From positions 7,627-71,626 of the forward strand of contig CAKREY010000013.1 in assembly GCA_934318045.1 (NCBI GenBank): a stretch of 64,000 nt of DNA, in the 5' to 3' direction. The notes beneath the pieces were generated by a model. The model did no database searches. It worked only from the letters and a program-made list of their open reading frames with translations, and was not told the origin of the DNA. The DNA comes from Coprococcus_C sp934318045. GTDB lineage: Bacteria > Bacillota > Clostridia > Lachnospirales > Lachnospiraceae. Every line of letters starts with the position of its first letter. Position 1 is the stretch's first letter. This document shows, piece by piece, positions 17,664-25,377 of this stretch. The translations under genes were made by a program, and so were the position numbers.

Positions 17664-18231
17664 AATTCGTAATCTCCTTATTTTTTGTGCTTTGATTTTA
17701 ATAAAATAATAGTAACATATTCGATACCCGTTAGCAATATAAATGAAGATAGTCGGTAGAAGAACGAAAAAAATGGGATAATCCCGCAGATGCCAAAATA
17801 CGTAGATTTTTTATAAAAAGCCAATAATAATCATAGACATCCAAAAATCTTCAAGAAACATCTAAAAATTTTCAATTTCTTTCTTGCAAAAAGTCGGGTA
17901 ATATAATATCAACAACAAAAGAAAAAACTACGAACCTCGAAAGAAGTTTGTAGTGAATACCCCCCTCTCCCCCCTTTTTATGTGAAAGCTGCGAGATCCA
18001 ATCCCACCTCCCCTTTATTATTGGATTTCGCAGCTTTATATGTATAAGCAGACAGAGTATATGGCATGTACGGGGCAGAAAGAGGATTTGCCCAATTTGG
18101 CTGGATATGGTAGAATATGAGACGCTGGATTGTTTTGAAGGCAGTATTATTTATTTGATTAAAGATATTGAAAAAATATGCAGTAACATTACATATATAA
18201 AGAAGAAAAGAAGAAAGGTGGTACACAGATT
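17664..18231 (+). other. Long gap with a C-rich tract and hairpins upstream of galE
   Basis: This 568-nt stretch has no convincing gene. The first part, upstream of the minus-strand pfp, is A/T-rich. A TATAAT at 17902-17907 has no good -35. A hairpin ACTACGAAC/GTTTGTAGT (about 17927-17954) comes before a striking C/T tract (17960-17979, two runs of six C). Then an 18-bp hairpin at 17985-18002 with 18020-18037 (AAAGCTGCGA... and ...TCGCAGCTTT) has a C-rich loop. A smaller GGGCA/TGCCC hairpin lies near 18080-18100. AGAAAGGTGG before the galE ATG is the ribosome site. No known riboswitch was recognised. Confidence 0.5.
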
Positions 18232-19257
18232 ATGAAGATTTTAGTTACAGGTGGTGCAGGCTATATCGGAAGCCACACATGTGTGGAACTGCTTGAGGCA
18301 GGCTATGACGTTGTAATCGTAGATAATCTCTACAATGCAAGCGAGAAGGCAGTTGACCGGATCGGACAAATCACAGGTAAGACACCAACATTTTACGAGG
18401 CAGATATCCGGGATTATGAGAAGCTGACAGAGATCTTTGCGAAGGAGCAGCCGGATACTGTGATTCATTTCGCAGGACTCAAGGCAGTTGGTGAGTCTGT
18501 ACGCAAGCCACTGGAATATTATGAGAACAACATCGCAGGTACATTGAATCTGTGCAAGGTGATGCGCGAGAACGGATGTAAGAATATTATCTTCTCATCC
18601 TCTGCAACCGTGTATGGCAATCCTGCATTTATTCCGATTACAGAGGAATGCCCGAAGGGCGTTTGTACAAACCCATATGGCTGGACAAAGCATATGTTGG
18701 AGCAGATTCTGACAGATATTCAGTTTGCAGATCCGGAATGGAATGTGATTCTGCTTCGTTACTTCAACCCAATCGGTGCACATAAGAGCGGTTTGATCGG
18801 CGAAGACCCGAAGGGAATTCCGAACAACCTGCTTCCATATGTGGCACAGGTGGCAATCGGCAAGCTTCCTTGTGTTGGTGTATTTGGAAATGATTATGAT
18901 ACACCGGATGGTACAGGCGTGCGTGATTATATCCATGTTGTGGACCTTGCGAAGGGACATGTGGCAGCAATCAATAAAATCAAGGAGAATCCGGGTGTTA
19001 AGGTATATAACCTTGGAACTGGTAAGGGCTACAGCGTACTTGATGTGATTCATGCATTTAGCAAGGCATGTGGTAAGGAACTTCCATATGAGATCAAACC
19101 TCGCCGTGCAGGCGATATCGCAACTTGCTATTCGGATGCAAGCCTTGCGAAGAAGGAACTTGGCTGGGAAGCACAGTATGATATTGACGAGATGTGCGCA
19201 GATTCGTGGAAGTGGCAGTCGATGAATCCGGATGGCTACAATACACCGGAAAAGTAA
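18232..19257 (+). CDS. galE: UDP-glucose 4-epimerase
   Basis: GalE interconverts UDP-glucose and UDP-galactose (possibly UDP-GlcNAc/GalNAc) with bound NAD and supplies sugars for galactose use and the envelope. The 341 residues start with the Rossmann loop VTGGAGYIGSHTCVEL. HFAGLKAVGES, the SSSATVYG Ser, the NPYGWTKHMLEQ Tyr-x3-Lys pair and the RYFNPIGAHKSGLIGE substrate loop follow. It stands alone, with a long structured leader upstream and a terminator downstream; no other Leloir gene is adjacent. Confidence 0.96.
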   Translation: MKILVTGGAGYIGSHTCVELLEAGYDVVIVDNLYNASEKAVDRIGQITGKTPTFYEADIRDYEKLTEIFAKEQPDTVIHFAGLKAVGESVRKPLEYYENNIAGTLNLCKVMRENGCKNIIFSSSATVYGNPAFIPITEECPKGVCTNPYGWTKHMLEQILTDIQFADPEWNVILLRYFNPIGAHKSGLIGEDPKGIPNNLLPYVAQVAIGKLPCVGVFGNDYDTPDGTGVRDYIHVVDLAKGHVAAINKIKENPGVKVYNLGTGKGYSVLDVIHAFSKACGKELPYEIKPRRAGDIATCYSDASLAKKELGWEAQYDIDEMCADSWKWQSMNPDGYNTPEK

Positions 19258-19282
19258 AAACACTAAAATAAATAATGATACA

Positions 19283-19321
19283 AAGAATCGAGCAGGAGCT
19301 GGTCTGCCCGATTCTTTTTTT
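19283..19321 (+). terminator. Terminator after galE
   Basis: AAGAATCG.GCAG pairs with CTGC.CGATTCTT and is followed by a T-run. It isolates galE from the downstream small ORF. Confidence 0.9.
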
Positions 19322-19329
19322 ATCATTAT

Positions 19330-19542
19330 ATGCTGTTGATTGGTACGGGAAGCTATGAAGAGTATCATAATACTCCACAGGAACATTATGCATATACGGT
19401 TTACTTTGTTGCATATTGGCCAACCAAAGAGAGTGATATTTTATTTTTTGATGGAACCGGATGGACAAATGAATATCCATGGAAGGCAGATGGGGGAGAA
19501 AATAACATATTTGAGGTAAATGGTCAGAAGACAAAAACTTGA
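19330..19542 (+). pseudogene. Orphan 70-residue ORF, probable gene remnant or unknown small protein
   Basis: The ORF lies between two terminators. The start ATG comes straight after the galE U-tract and has no ribosome site. The translation is acidic and aromatic-rich (HAYTVYFVAYWPTKESDILFFDG region, ending VNGQKTKT), with no signal peptide, membrane segment or recognised motif. The absence of translation signals and the strong palindrome behind it fit the tail of a decayed gene better than a working one. I do not recognise it. Confidence 0.3.
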
Positions 19543-19565
19543 TAAAAACAAGTAAAAATAAACAT

Positions 19566-19617
19566 GTAATAGAAAAAGAGAAGTAAAAATGCGTTTTCAC
19601 TTCTCTTTTTCTATTAC
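19566..19617. terminator. Perfect 19-bp palindromic terminator
   Basis: GTAATAGAAAAAGAGAAGT and its exact complement at 19599-19617 enclose a 14-nt loop. The stem is A-rich on the left and T-rich on the right, so it could stop transcription from either side. It seems to be the original end signal of whatever gene stood at 19330-19542. Confidence 0.75.
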
Positions 19618-19758
19618 AACTTAAAAACATGTGCGATTTTCTGGATTTCACATAAAATAATTAAGCAAAATACGTATATACGCCTGACATAAACAAGTAA
19701 AACATAAAAAACGATTGATAATATTCAAAAAAATAGAGATTTCACTTGCGAAACCTGT

Positions 19759-19786
19759 TTGACAAATTAATTTTCTTAAGTATAAT
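19759..19786 (+). promoter_or_regulatory. Predicted sigma-A promoter of the amtB fusion gene
   Basis: TTGACA (19759-19764) and TATAAT (19781-19786) with a 16-nt spacer: both hexamers are perfect consensus. It lies 71 nt upstream of the start. Confidence 0.8.
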
Positions 19787-19857
19787 GACAACATGTTGAG
19801 TGAGAAAAGCTAGCAGACTTAACAAAAAGAAAGAAACAAAAAGAGGAGGAAATGATT

Positions 19858-21621
19858 ATGACAGAAGAAATTATGAATGCGATTTCAAGTGAAGTCTATG
19901 GCGTCTGGTTCCTGATCGGTGCGGCATTGGTGTTCTGGATGCAGGCAGGTTTCGCAATGGTGGAGGCCGGATTTACAAGAGCAAAGAACACCGGTAACAT
20001 CATCATGAAGAACCTGATGGACTTCTGTATCGGTACCGTGATGTTTATCCTGATCGGTTTCGGTTTGTTCTTAGGTGAGGATGTGGCAGGTATCGTTGGT
20101 AAGCCTGGATTTGATATCTTCACAAATTATGCAAATTTTGATTGGTCAAACTTCGTATTTAACTTAGTGTTCTGTGCGACGACTGCAACGATTGTATCCG
20201 GAGCGATGGCAGAGAGAACCAAGTTCTTATCTTACTGTGTATATTCCGCAGTCATCTCCGCAGTCATCTATCCGATTGAAGCACACTGGACATGGGGCGG
20301 CGGCTGGCTCTCCAAGATGGGATTCCACGATTTCGCCGGTTCTAACTGTATCCACATGGTTGGTGGTATCTGTGCCCTGATTGGTGCAGCAATCCTTGGA
20401 CCACGTATTGGTAAGTTCAAGAAGCAGAAAGACGGAAGCATCAAGGTTGGTGCATTCCCGGGACATAACTTGGCACTTGGCGCACTCGGTGTATTTATCT
20501 TATGGCTTGGCTGGTATGGATTCAATGGTGCAGCTGCAACATCGGTTCCGCAGCTCGGTGCAATCTTCACAACAACAACGATTGCTCCTTCTGTTGCAAC
20601 GGTCGTATGTATGATCTTTACATGGATCCGTTATGGTAAGCCGGATGTATCTATGTGTCTGAATGCATCTTTGGCAGGACTGGTAGCCATCACAGCTCCT
20701 TGTGATGTCGCAGATGCAGCCGGTGCAATCGCAATCGGTGCAGTATCCGGTGTACTTGTAGTATTCGGTGTATGGTTCCTTGATAACAAGCTCCGTGTCG
20801 ACGATCCGGTTGGTGCGGTTGCAGTCCATATGATGAACGGTATCTGGGGTACGATCGCTGTTGGACTTTTTGCAACAGATAGTACACCTACATATTCTCT
20901 TGCAGATGCAAATGGTGAGAAATTACTGGGACTTTTCTATGGTGGAGGATTCAAGCTTCTTGGTATCCAGTTAACAGGTATGCTTGCAACAGCCGCATGG
21001 ACAGCTATTACGATTACAATTACATTCCTGATCATTAAGAAGATCTTCGGTCTGCGTGTATCTGCAGAGGAGGAAATCACAGGCCTGGATGCAACCGAGC
21101 ACGGACTTGAGACAGCTTATGCCGGCTTCATGACATATGGCGATCATATCAGCAGCGATGGTACAACGACAGTTTCTGTTCCGGCAGTCGCAGAGAATGC
21201 GGTTCCGGAGGATGAGGCAGTTCCGGTTCAGGTGATGAGTGGTGGAACCGGCGTGGCTTCAGATGTAAAGCTTACAAAGATTTCAATTATCTGCAAGCAG
21301 AACAAGTTCGAGGAACTGAAGGAAGCATTGAACGATGCCGGCGTGACTGGTATCACTGTGACACAGGTACTTGGATGTGGTGCCCAGAAGGGACAGACAA
21401 AGTACTACCGTGGTGTCAAGATGGATATGACCTTGCTCCCGAAGGTAAAGGTCGAAGTTGTTGTCAGCAAGGTTCCGGTTGCAGATGTTGTAAAGGCAGC
21501 CAAGAAAGCGCTTTACACTGGCAATATCGGTGATGGTAAGATCTTTGTCTACGGTGTAGAAAATGTAATCAAAGTACGTACTGGAGAACAGGGCTACGAT
21601 GCATTACAGGGTGAAAACTAA
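19858..21621 (+). CDS. amtB: Ammonium transporter with fused C-terminal P-II domain
   Basis: This is a 587-residue fusion. Residues about 1-410 are an Amt/Mep/Rh channel with eleven expected membrane helices. The twin pore His residues are visible in FAGSNCIHMVGG and VGAVAVHMMNG. A linker of about 55 residues, rich in Glu/Val/Pro, leads to a full P-II domain from about residue 470. This domain has a T-loop GAQKGQTKYYRGV, LLPKVKVEVVV, the B-loop TGNIGDGKIFV and the C-terminal VRTGEQGYDAL. P-II proteins normally plug AmtB as separate trimers, so here the plug is covalently attached. The ATG at 19858 is chosen because AGAGGAGG ends 9 nt before it; the in-frame ATG at 19852 is too close to that site. 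Confidence 0.95.
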   Translation: MTEEIMNAISSEVYGVWFLIGAALVFWMQAGFAMVEAGFTRAKNTGNIIMKNLMDFCIGTVMFILIGFGLFLGEDVAGIVGKPGFDIFTNYANFDWSNFVFNLVFCATTATIVSGAMAERTKFLSYCVYSAVISAVIYPIEAHWTWGGGWLSKMGFHDFAGSNCIHMVGGICALIGAAILGPRIGKFKKQKDGSIKVGAFPGHNLALGALGVFILWLGWYGFNGAAATSVPQLGAIFTTTTIAPSVATVVCMIFTWIRYGKPDVSMCLNASLAGLVAITAPCDVADAAGAIAIGAVSGVLVVFGVWFLDNKLRVDDPVGAVAVHMMNGIWGTIAVGLFATDSTPTYSLADANGEKLLGLFYGGGFKLLGIQLTGMLATAAWTAITITITFLIIKKIFGLRVSAEEEITGLDATEHGLETAYAGFMTYGDHISSDGTTTVSVPAVAENAVPEDEAVPVQVMSGGTGVASDVKLTKISIICKQNKFEELKEALNDAGVTGITVTQVLGCGAQKGQTKYYRGVKMDMTLLPKVKVEVVVSKVPVADVVKAAKKALYTGNIGDGKIFVYGVENVIKVRTGEQGYDALQGEN

Positions 21622-21640
21622 ATCATTTCCTTATATATAA

Positions 21641-21681
21641 AAAGAGAAGCAACCTGTTTTTTGACAGGCTGCTTCTTTTTT
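21641..21681. terminator. Terminator shared by amtB and the convergent acyltransferase
   Basis: GAAGCAACCTGT pairs with ACAGGCTGCTTC, followed by a T-run on the plus strand; the left side is A-rich, so it can act in both directions. Confidence 0.85.
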
Positions 21682-22706
21682 TAGCTTGTAACATGCACAA
21701 CTTTCCGGATCCATGCGTTATACGTTTGAAAAGGTTTTTCAAAGAGAGGCTGTGCCAGGATTATGACCAGAATCAACGCGATTCCAAGCCATAATATGTT
21801 TGCAAAGCCATCCAGTTTGTGGTACAAAAAAGAATATGTTCCGAGGTACTCCAGATAGAAAAGCACAGGCCGGTGGAAGAAATAGATCTGCAGCGATTCT
21901 TTTCCGAGATAATCGAGATGAAACACGCTTCTTCGCGGAATGATGCTCAGGATACATACCCCCATCACAAAGGTGATCATGTATGCGACCAGACGGAACA
22001 AAATACCGACCTCGCCGGCATCATCGAGCAAAGTCTCATAAGAACTCCGCCCGGTAAAGAAACGCCGGAAGATATACATGCTATCAATCTTAAGCCGGCA
22101 GATTGCAAAAAAAGTAATCACGATGACCGGCGCTAATACACGGAGTGCCGGACGGTGCAGATTTTTTTCCAGTTTTTCTACATCACACATCCATCCAAGC
22201 ACAAACCATGGGAAAAAGACAAAACAGCGGGAGAGTACAAATACATCTCCGACGCCATTGTCATATCCCGCAAGCAGTGCAAGGAGGATAGTCCCGGCGA
22301 GAACCTTCCGCTTATCAACCTGTTTCAACAGGTAAGCACAGGAATAAAAGATGCACATCGCGAACAGATACCAGGGAACACCATCCGTTTCCACAAGTGA
22401 GAATGTAAGACGAGGATTGACCAGACGCTGGAAAGGAAAAATCAACAGCTTCAACAATAAAAAAAGACCTGCAAATGTTGCAATCTTTTTTAAGAAGCGT
22501 TCCTTTGTCGCAATCCCGTGCGCACACATCAATCCGCTTGCGAATACAAACAATGGCATGTGAAAACTGTAGATAAACAAAAACAGTGATTTGCACATGC
22601 TGGAACTGTAATCGATTCCGCTTTCTAAAAAATGTCCGGCGACGACACAAATAATCAAAAAACCTTTTACATTGTCAAGCCATATGTTTCTTTTTGCGGT
22701 AGACAT
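21681..22706 (-). CDS. Acyltransferase 3 family membrane protein
   Basis: The 341-residue protein is hydrophobic, with about ten membrane segments. It begins with the family signature: an Asn-x-Lys-Gly segment (LDNVKGFLIICVVAGHF, catalytic-type His) and YSFHMPLFVFASGLM. Enzymes of this family move acetyl or other acyl groups onto extracellular sugars; this one resembles the fucose-4-O-acetylase-like branch. The substrate cannot be read. AAAGGAG precedes the ATG on the minus strand. It appears monocistronic. Confidence 0.88.
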   Translation of the reverse strand: MSTAKRNIWLDNVKGFLIICVVAGHFLESGIDYSSSMCKSLFLFIYSFHMPLFVFASGLMCAHGIATKERFLKKIATFAGLFLLLKLLIFPFQRLVNPRLTFSLVETDGVPWYLFAMCIFYSCAYLLKQVDKRKVLAGTILLALLAGYDNGVGDVFVLSRCFVFFPWFVLGWMCDVEKLEKNLHRPALRVLAPVIVITFFAICRLKIDSMYIFRRFFTGRSSYETLLDDAGEVGILFRLVAYMITFVMGVCILSIIPRRSVFHLDYLGKESLQIYFFHRPVLFYLEYLGTYSFLYHKLDGFANILWLGIALILVIILAQPLFEKPFQTYNAWIRKVVHVTS

Positions 22707-22869
22707 ATAAAAACTCCTTTAATTGATTATAATGGAATATGAAATTTTCGTTGATAATAGTAGTCTTGTCTGTGTAAAAAGTCAATAGAAAATCGTTGTG
22801 CAAAATGTCTTCTTTTTTCTGATAAACCGCAAATCCATTGGTAAATACTTAAGAAAATGCCAAAAAGCC

Positions 22870-22898
22870 TTGCAAAATAAAGGAAAGTAGCGTAATAT
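22870..22898 (+). promoter_or_regulatory. Predicted promoter of the DUF6465 gene
   Basis: TTGCAA (22870-22875) and TAATAT (22893-22898) with a 17-nt spacer, about 85 nt before the start. The 22707-22982 gap is otherwise A/T-rich and featureless. Confidence 0.55.
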
Positions 22899-22982
22899 CA
22901 TGCTAACAAAGAAATACAAAGACAACTTAGTTGAACCAGATATACATACTTATTTTACGCATGAATTATGGAGGAATGAATC

Positions 22983-23378
22983 ATGGCAGTTAAGAAAGCA
23001 ACAGTTGATGCAACGATGGCAAAAGTAGAAGCAGCAAAGGCAGCAGCACCTGCAAAGAAAGAAGAGCCAGCAAAGAAGGCAGCACCTGCAAAGAAAGCAG
23101 CTCCAGCGAAGGCAGCAGCACCTGCAAAGAAAGAAGAGCCTGCAAAGAAAGCAGCTCCAGCAAAGAAGGCAGCAACTCCAGCAAAGGCAGCAGCTCCAAA
23201 GTCTGTTAAACTTTTTGTAGAATATCAGGGTGGACAGATTTCCACAGAAGAGATTGCAGCGAAGGCAGCAGATGCAAGCGGAAAGAAAGCAATCAAAGAA
23301 TTGAATGTATACTATCAGCCAGAGACAAACATGGTATACTACACAGCAGATGGAACAGAAGGTTCTTTCTCATTATAA
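22983..23378 (+). CDS. DUF6465-type protein with histone H1-like Lys/Ala/Pro tail
   Basis: The first about 75 of 131 residues are a low-complexity basic tail made of PAKKAA, PAKAAA and PAKKEE units, very like histone H1 tails. The last about 55 residues (VKLFVEYQGGQISTEEI... to the end) form a small alpha/beta domain that I match to the DUF6465 family common in Lachnospiraceae. GGAGG lies just upstream of the ATG, and a good promoter and terminator make this a single-gene unit. A nucleoid or nucleic-acid role is plausible from the tail but unproven. The repetitive DNA encodes the repeats with nearly the same codons, so slippage length variation is likely. Confidence 0.85.
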   Translation: MAVKKATVDATMAKVEAAKAAAPAKKEEPAKKAAPAKKAAPAKAAAPAKKEEPAKKAAPAKKAATPAKAAAPKSVKLFVEYQGGQISTEEIAAKAADASGKKAIKELNVYYQPETNMVYYTADGTEGSFSL

Positions 23379-23400
23379 TTTGTATTCCCAAACCTTTCAT

Positions 23401-23443
23401 AAAAAAGAAGCACCCGAGGAAATTGATCGGGTGCTTCTTTTTA
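23401..23443. terminator. Bidirectional terminator between DUF6465 gene and proC
   Basis: AAAAGAAGCACCCGA pairs with TCGGGTGCTTCTTTT around a 10-nt loop, with A-run and T-run at the two ends. Confidence 0.9.
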
Positions 23444-23467
23444 TTGTGCGTCTTGCGGCGCACGTTT

Positions 23468-24265
23468 CTAGATTCCTTTTGCTTTTGCTGTGCATGCCTT
23501 CATGGCATCCATGACTGCACTGCGGAAGCCTTTTTCTTCTAAGACACGAACGGCTTCGATTGTTGTACCGGCAGGAGAGCAGACCATATCTTTTAATTCT
23601 GCCGGGTGTTTCCCGGTCTCTAATACCATCTTTGCACTTCCGAGTACAGCCTGGGCTGCAAACTTATAGGCCTGTGCCCGTGGCATACCATCGGCAACTG
23701 CTGCATCTGCCATAGCCTCGATAAACATGAACACATACGCAGGGGAACTGCCGCTGACCGATACGACCGCGTCCATTAAGGACTCCGGAATCGCTTCTGC
23801 TAATCCAAAGCTACTGAGGAGCTTTAATACGTAAGCAAATTCTTCGTCAGTGACATTTGAATTTTTGCAAACACCGGTGATCCCTTCTCCGACAAGTGCC
23901 GGTGTGTTTGGCATTGTGCGGACGATCTTCACATCTCCGAGACGTTCTTCGAGCCAGGAAAGTGTCTTTCCCGGTGCAATTGTAACAATTACCTGATCCG
24001 CCGGCAGATATGATTTGATCTCTGCGATGACAGTCTCGTAATATTGCGGTTTGACAGAGAGAAACAGCACTTCTGATTCAGAAGCCGCTTCTATATTGGA
24101 GGTCGTGGTGTATATGCCAGCCTGGCTGGAAGCTTTGTCTAAAGCTGCCTGGGAGGCATCTGCGGCGATGATTTCAGACGCTGCAATCCCGGCATGTTTC
24201 TCCAATCCTCCGATGATGGCACCTGCCATGTTACCACATCCGATAAAACCAACTTTGTACTTCAT
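23468..24265 (-). CDS. proC: Pyrroline-5-carboxylate reductase
   Basis: ProC reduces pyrroline-5-carboxylate to proline with NAD(P)H, the last step of proline synthesis. The 265-residue length is typical. The N-terminal loop VGFIGCGNMAGAIIGGL, the FLSVKPQ segment, RTMPNTPALVGEG and the C-terminal SGSSPAYVFMFIEAMADAAVADGMPR plus SPAGTTIEAVRVLE motifs are all present. AGAAAGGA precedes the ATG. It is the last gene of the clpX-PII-GDPD-proC series, with a 45-nt gap after the GDPD gene. Confidence 0.97.
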   Translation of the reverse strand: MKYKVGFIGCGNMAGAIIGGLEKHAGIAASEIIAADASQAALDKASSQAGIYTTTSNIEAASESEVLFLSVKPQYYETVIAEIKSYLPADQVIVTIAPGKTLSWLEERLGDVKIVRTMPNTPALVGEGITGVCKNSNVTDEEFAYVLKLLSSFGLAEAIPESLMDAVVSVSGSSPAYVFMFIEAMADAAVADGMPRAQAYKFAAQAVLGSAKMVLETGKHPAELKDMVCSPAGTTIEAVRVLEEKGFRSAVMDAMKACTAKAKGI

Positions 24266-24310
24266 AGAGCATTGTCCTTTCTATATATAAATTCCTGTCT
24301 ACATAAAAAC

Positions 24311-25018
24311 CTATTCAAATGCCATTCGCGCCTGCAGTCCAAAATCCGGACGATCCGTGATGATACCATCGACACCGCGTTTCATCAGCTTGCTCATACG
24401 GGCGATATCGTTGACGGTCCAGACATAAACCTGCTTTTTGTGCAGGTGCATACGCAGGATAAATTCCCGCGTGATAAATTGAAAATGCGGGGAGATGAAA
24501 TCCGCTTTGCAGGCATGCATCCGGTGTAGCGGAAAATATTCGTTCAGCCGGTGGACAATCGTATTGCGCGGTGTTCCAATCAGCAAACCGGCATTGATAT
24601 TTGGATCAGCTTCTTTGATACGGAGCACTGCGCGATCGATAAATGATTTCATCATAAAGTCCGGATAATCAAAATACCGTTCGACAAGATCAATCGCCTG
24701 TTTTTCATATCCGGTTTCTTTCAATTCGATATCAAGTTTGATTTTCCCTTTACACAATTCCAGCACTTCCTTAAGAAGAGGTACCCGGTATCCATCTGTT
24801 CCCGTGATATGGCACAATTCGTCGTACGTATACTGCCGGATGGATTTCCCGTTTAAATCCGGATTGTGAAATGCAATCATCTTGTGGTCTTTTGTCATGC
24901 GAATGTCAAATTCTGCATAATCGGCGTTGAGATTGATTGCAATCTGAAATGCTTCCAATGTGTTTTCGTGGGTAGCAAGCGCGGATGCACCCCGGTGTGC
25001 GATAATCGCAGGCATCAT
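24311..25018 (-). CDS. Glycerophosphodiester phosphodiesterase
   Basis: The enzyme hydrolyses glycerophosphodiesters to glycerol-3-phosphate and an alcohol. The 235-residue TIM-barrel protein opens with IIAHRGAS, followed by ENTLEAFQIAINLNADYAEFDIRMTKDHKMIAFHN: the metal-binding Glu/Asp set and both catalytic His residues are present. The tail has VYVWTVNDI and GVDGIITDRPD. There is no signal peptide, so it is cytoplasmic. Its start overlaps the end of the P-II gene by ATGA, a sign of translational coupling. Confidence 0.94.
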   Translation of the reverse strand: MMPAIIAHRGASALATHENTLEAFQIAINLNADYAEFDIRMTKDHKMIAFHNPDLNGKSIRQYTYDELCHITGTDGYRVPLLKEVLELCKGKIKLDIELKETGYEKQAIDLVERYFDYPDFMMKSFIDRAVLRIKEADPNINAGLLIGTPRNTIVHRLNEYFPLHRMHACKADFISPHFQFITREFILRMHLHKKQVYVWTVNDIARMSKLMKRGVDGIITDRPDFGLQARMAFE

Positions 25019-25353
25019 AAAGCATCATCTCCGCGTTCACCGGTACGAATCCGGATTGCATCCTCAACGTTTGAAACAAAAATCTTTCCATCTCCGTAAC
25101 TTCCGGTTGGAATCCGCTCAGTAATCATGGAAATCAATTTCTCACACATAGCATCTGCAACGACGGTTTCTACTTTAATCTTCGGAAGCAGATTTACAAA
25201 ATAATCACCATTGTGATGCTGGGATTTGTGCCCTTTCTGATTTCCGTATCCCATGATGTTGGTGATCATGGCACCTGTACAGTTGCATTCATCGAGAATT
25301 TCTTTCATATCATCCAGCTTCTCGGACCGGATAATCACTTCCACTTTTTTCAT
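25015..25353 (-). CDS. P-II family signal protein with atypical T-loop
   Basis: The 112 residues form a P-II trimer subunit. The core strand LLPKIKVETVV, the ATP-binding B-loop TGSYGDGKIFV and the C-terminal IRIRTGERGDDAL are conserved, so ATP/2-oxoglutarate sensing is likely. The T-loop reads GNQKGHKSQHHNGDYF: the Tyr-Arg-Gly around the classic uridylylated Tyr51 is replaced by His-His-Asn-Gly, so normal uridylylation is unlikely. The gene has AGGAGG upstream, sits 24 nt after clpX and overlaps the GDPD gene. Its partner is unknown; the AmtB in this window already carries its own P-II domain. Confidence 0.93.
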   Translation of the reverse strand: MKKVEVIIRSEKLDDMKEILDECNCTGAMITNIMGYGNQKGHKSQHHNGDYFVNLLPKIKVETVVADAMCEKLISMITERIPTGSYGDGKIFVSNVEDAIRIRTGERGDDAL

Positions 25354-25377
25354 GCTGATACCTCCTGACTGTGTGGA

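Noticed and set aside
17978..18226. An 82-codon minus-strand frame between pfp and galE
   Set aside because: It crosses the hairpin and has no ribosome site or family similarity; the composition looks like translated noncoding DNA.
22983..23378. CRISPR or satellite-like array suggested by short repeats
   Set aside because: The repeats encode an in-frame Lys/Ala/Pro tail with a proper start and stop; there are no spacers of constant length and no cas genes.
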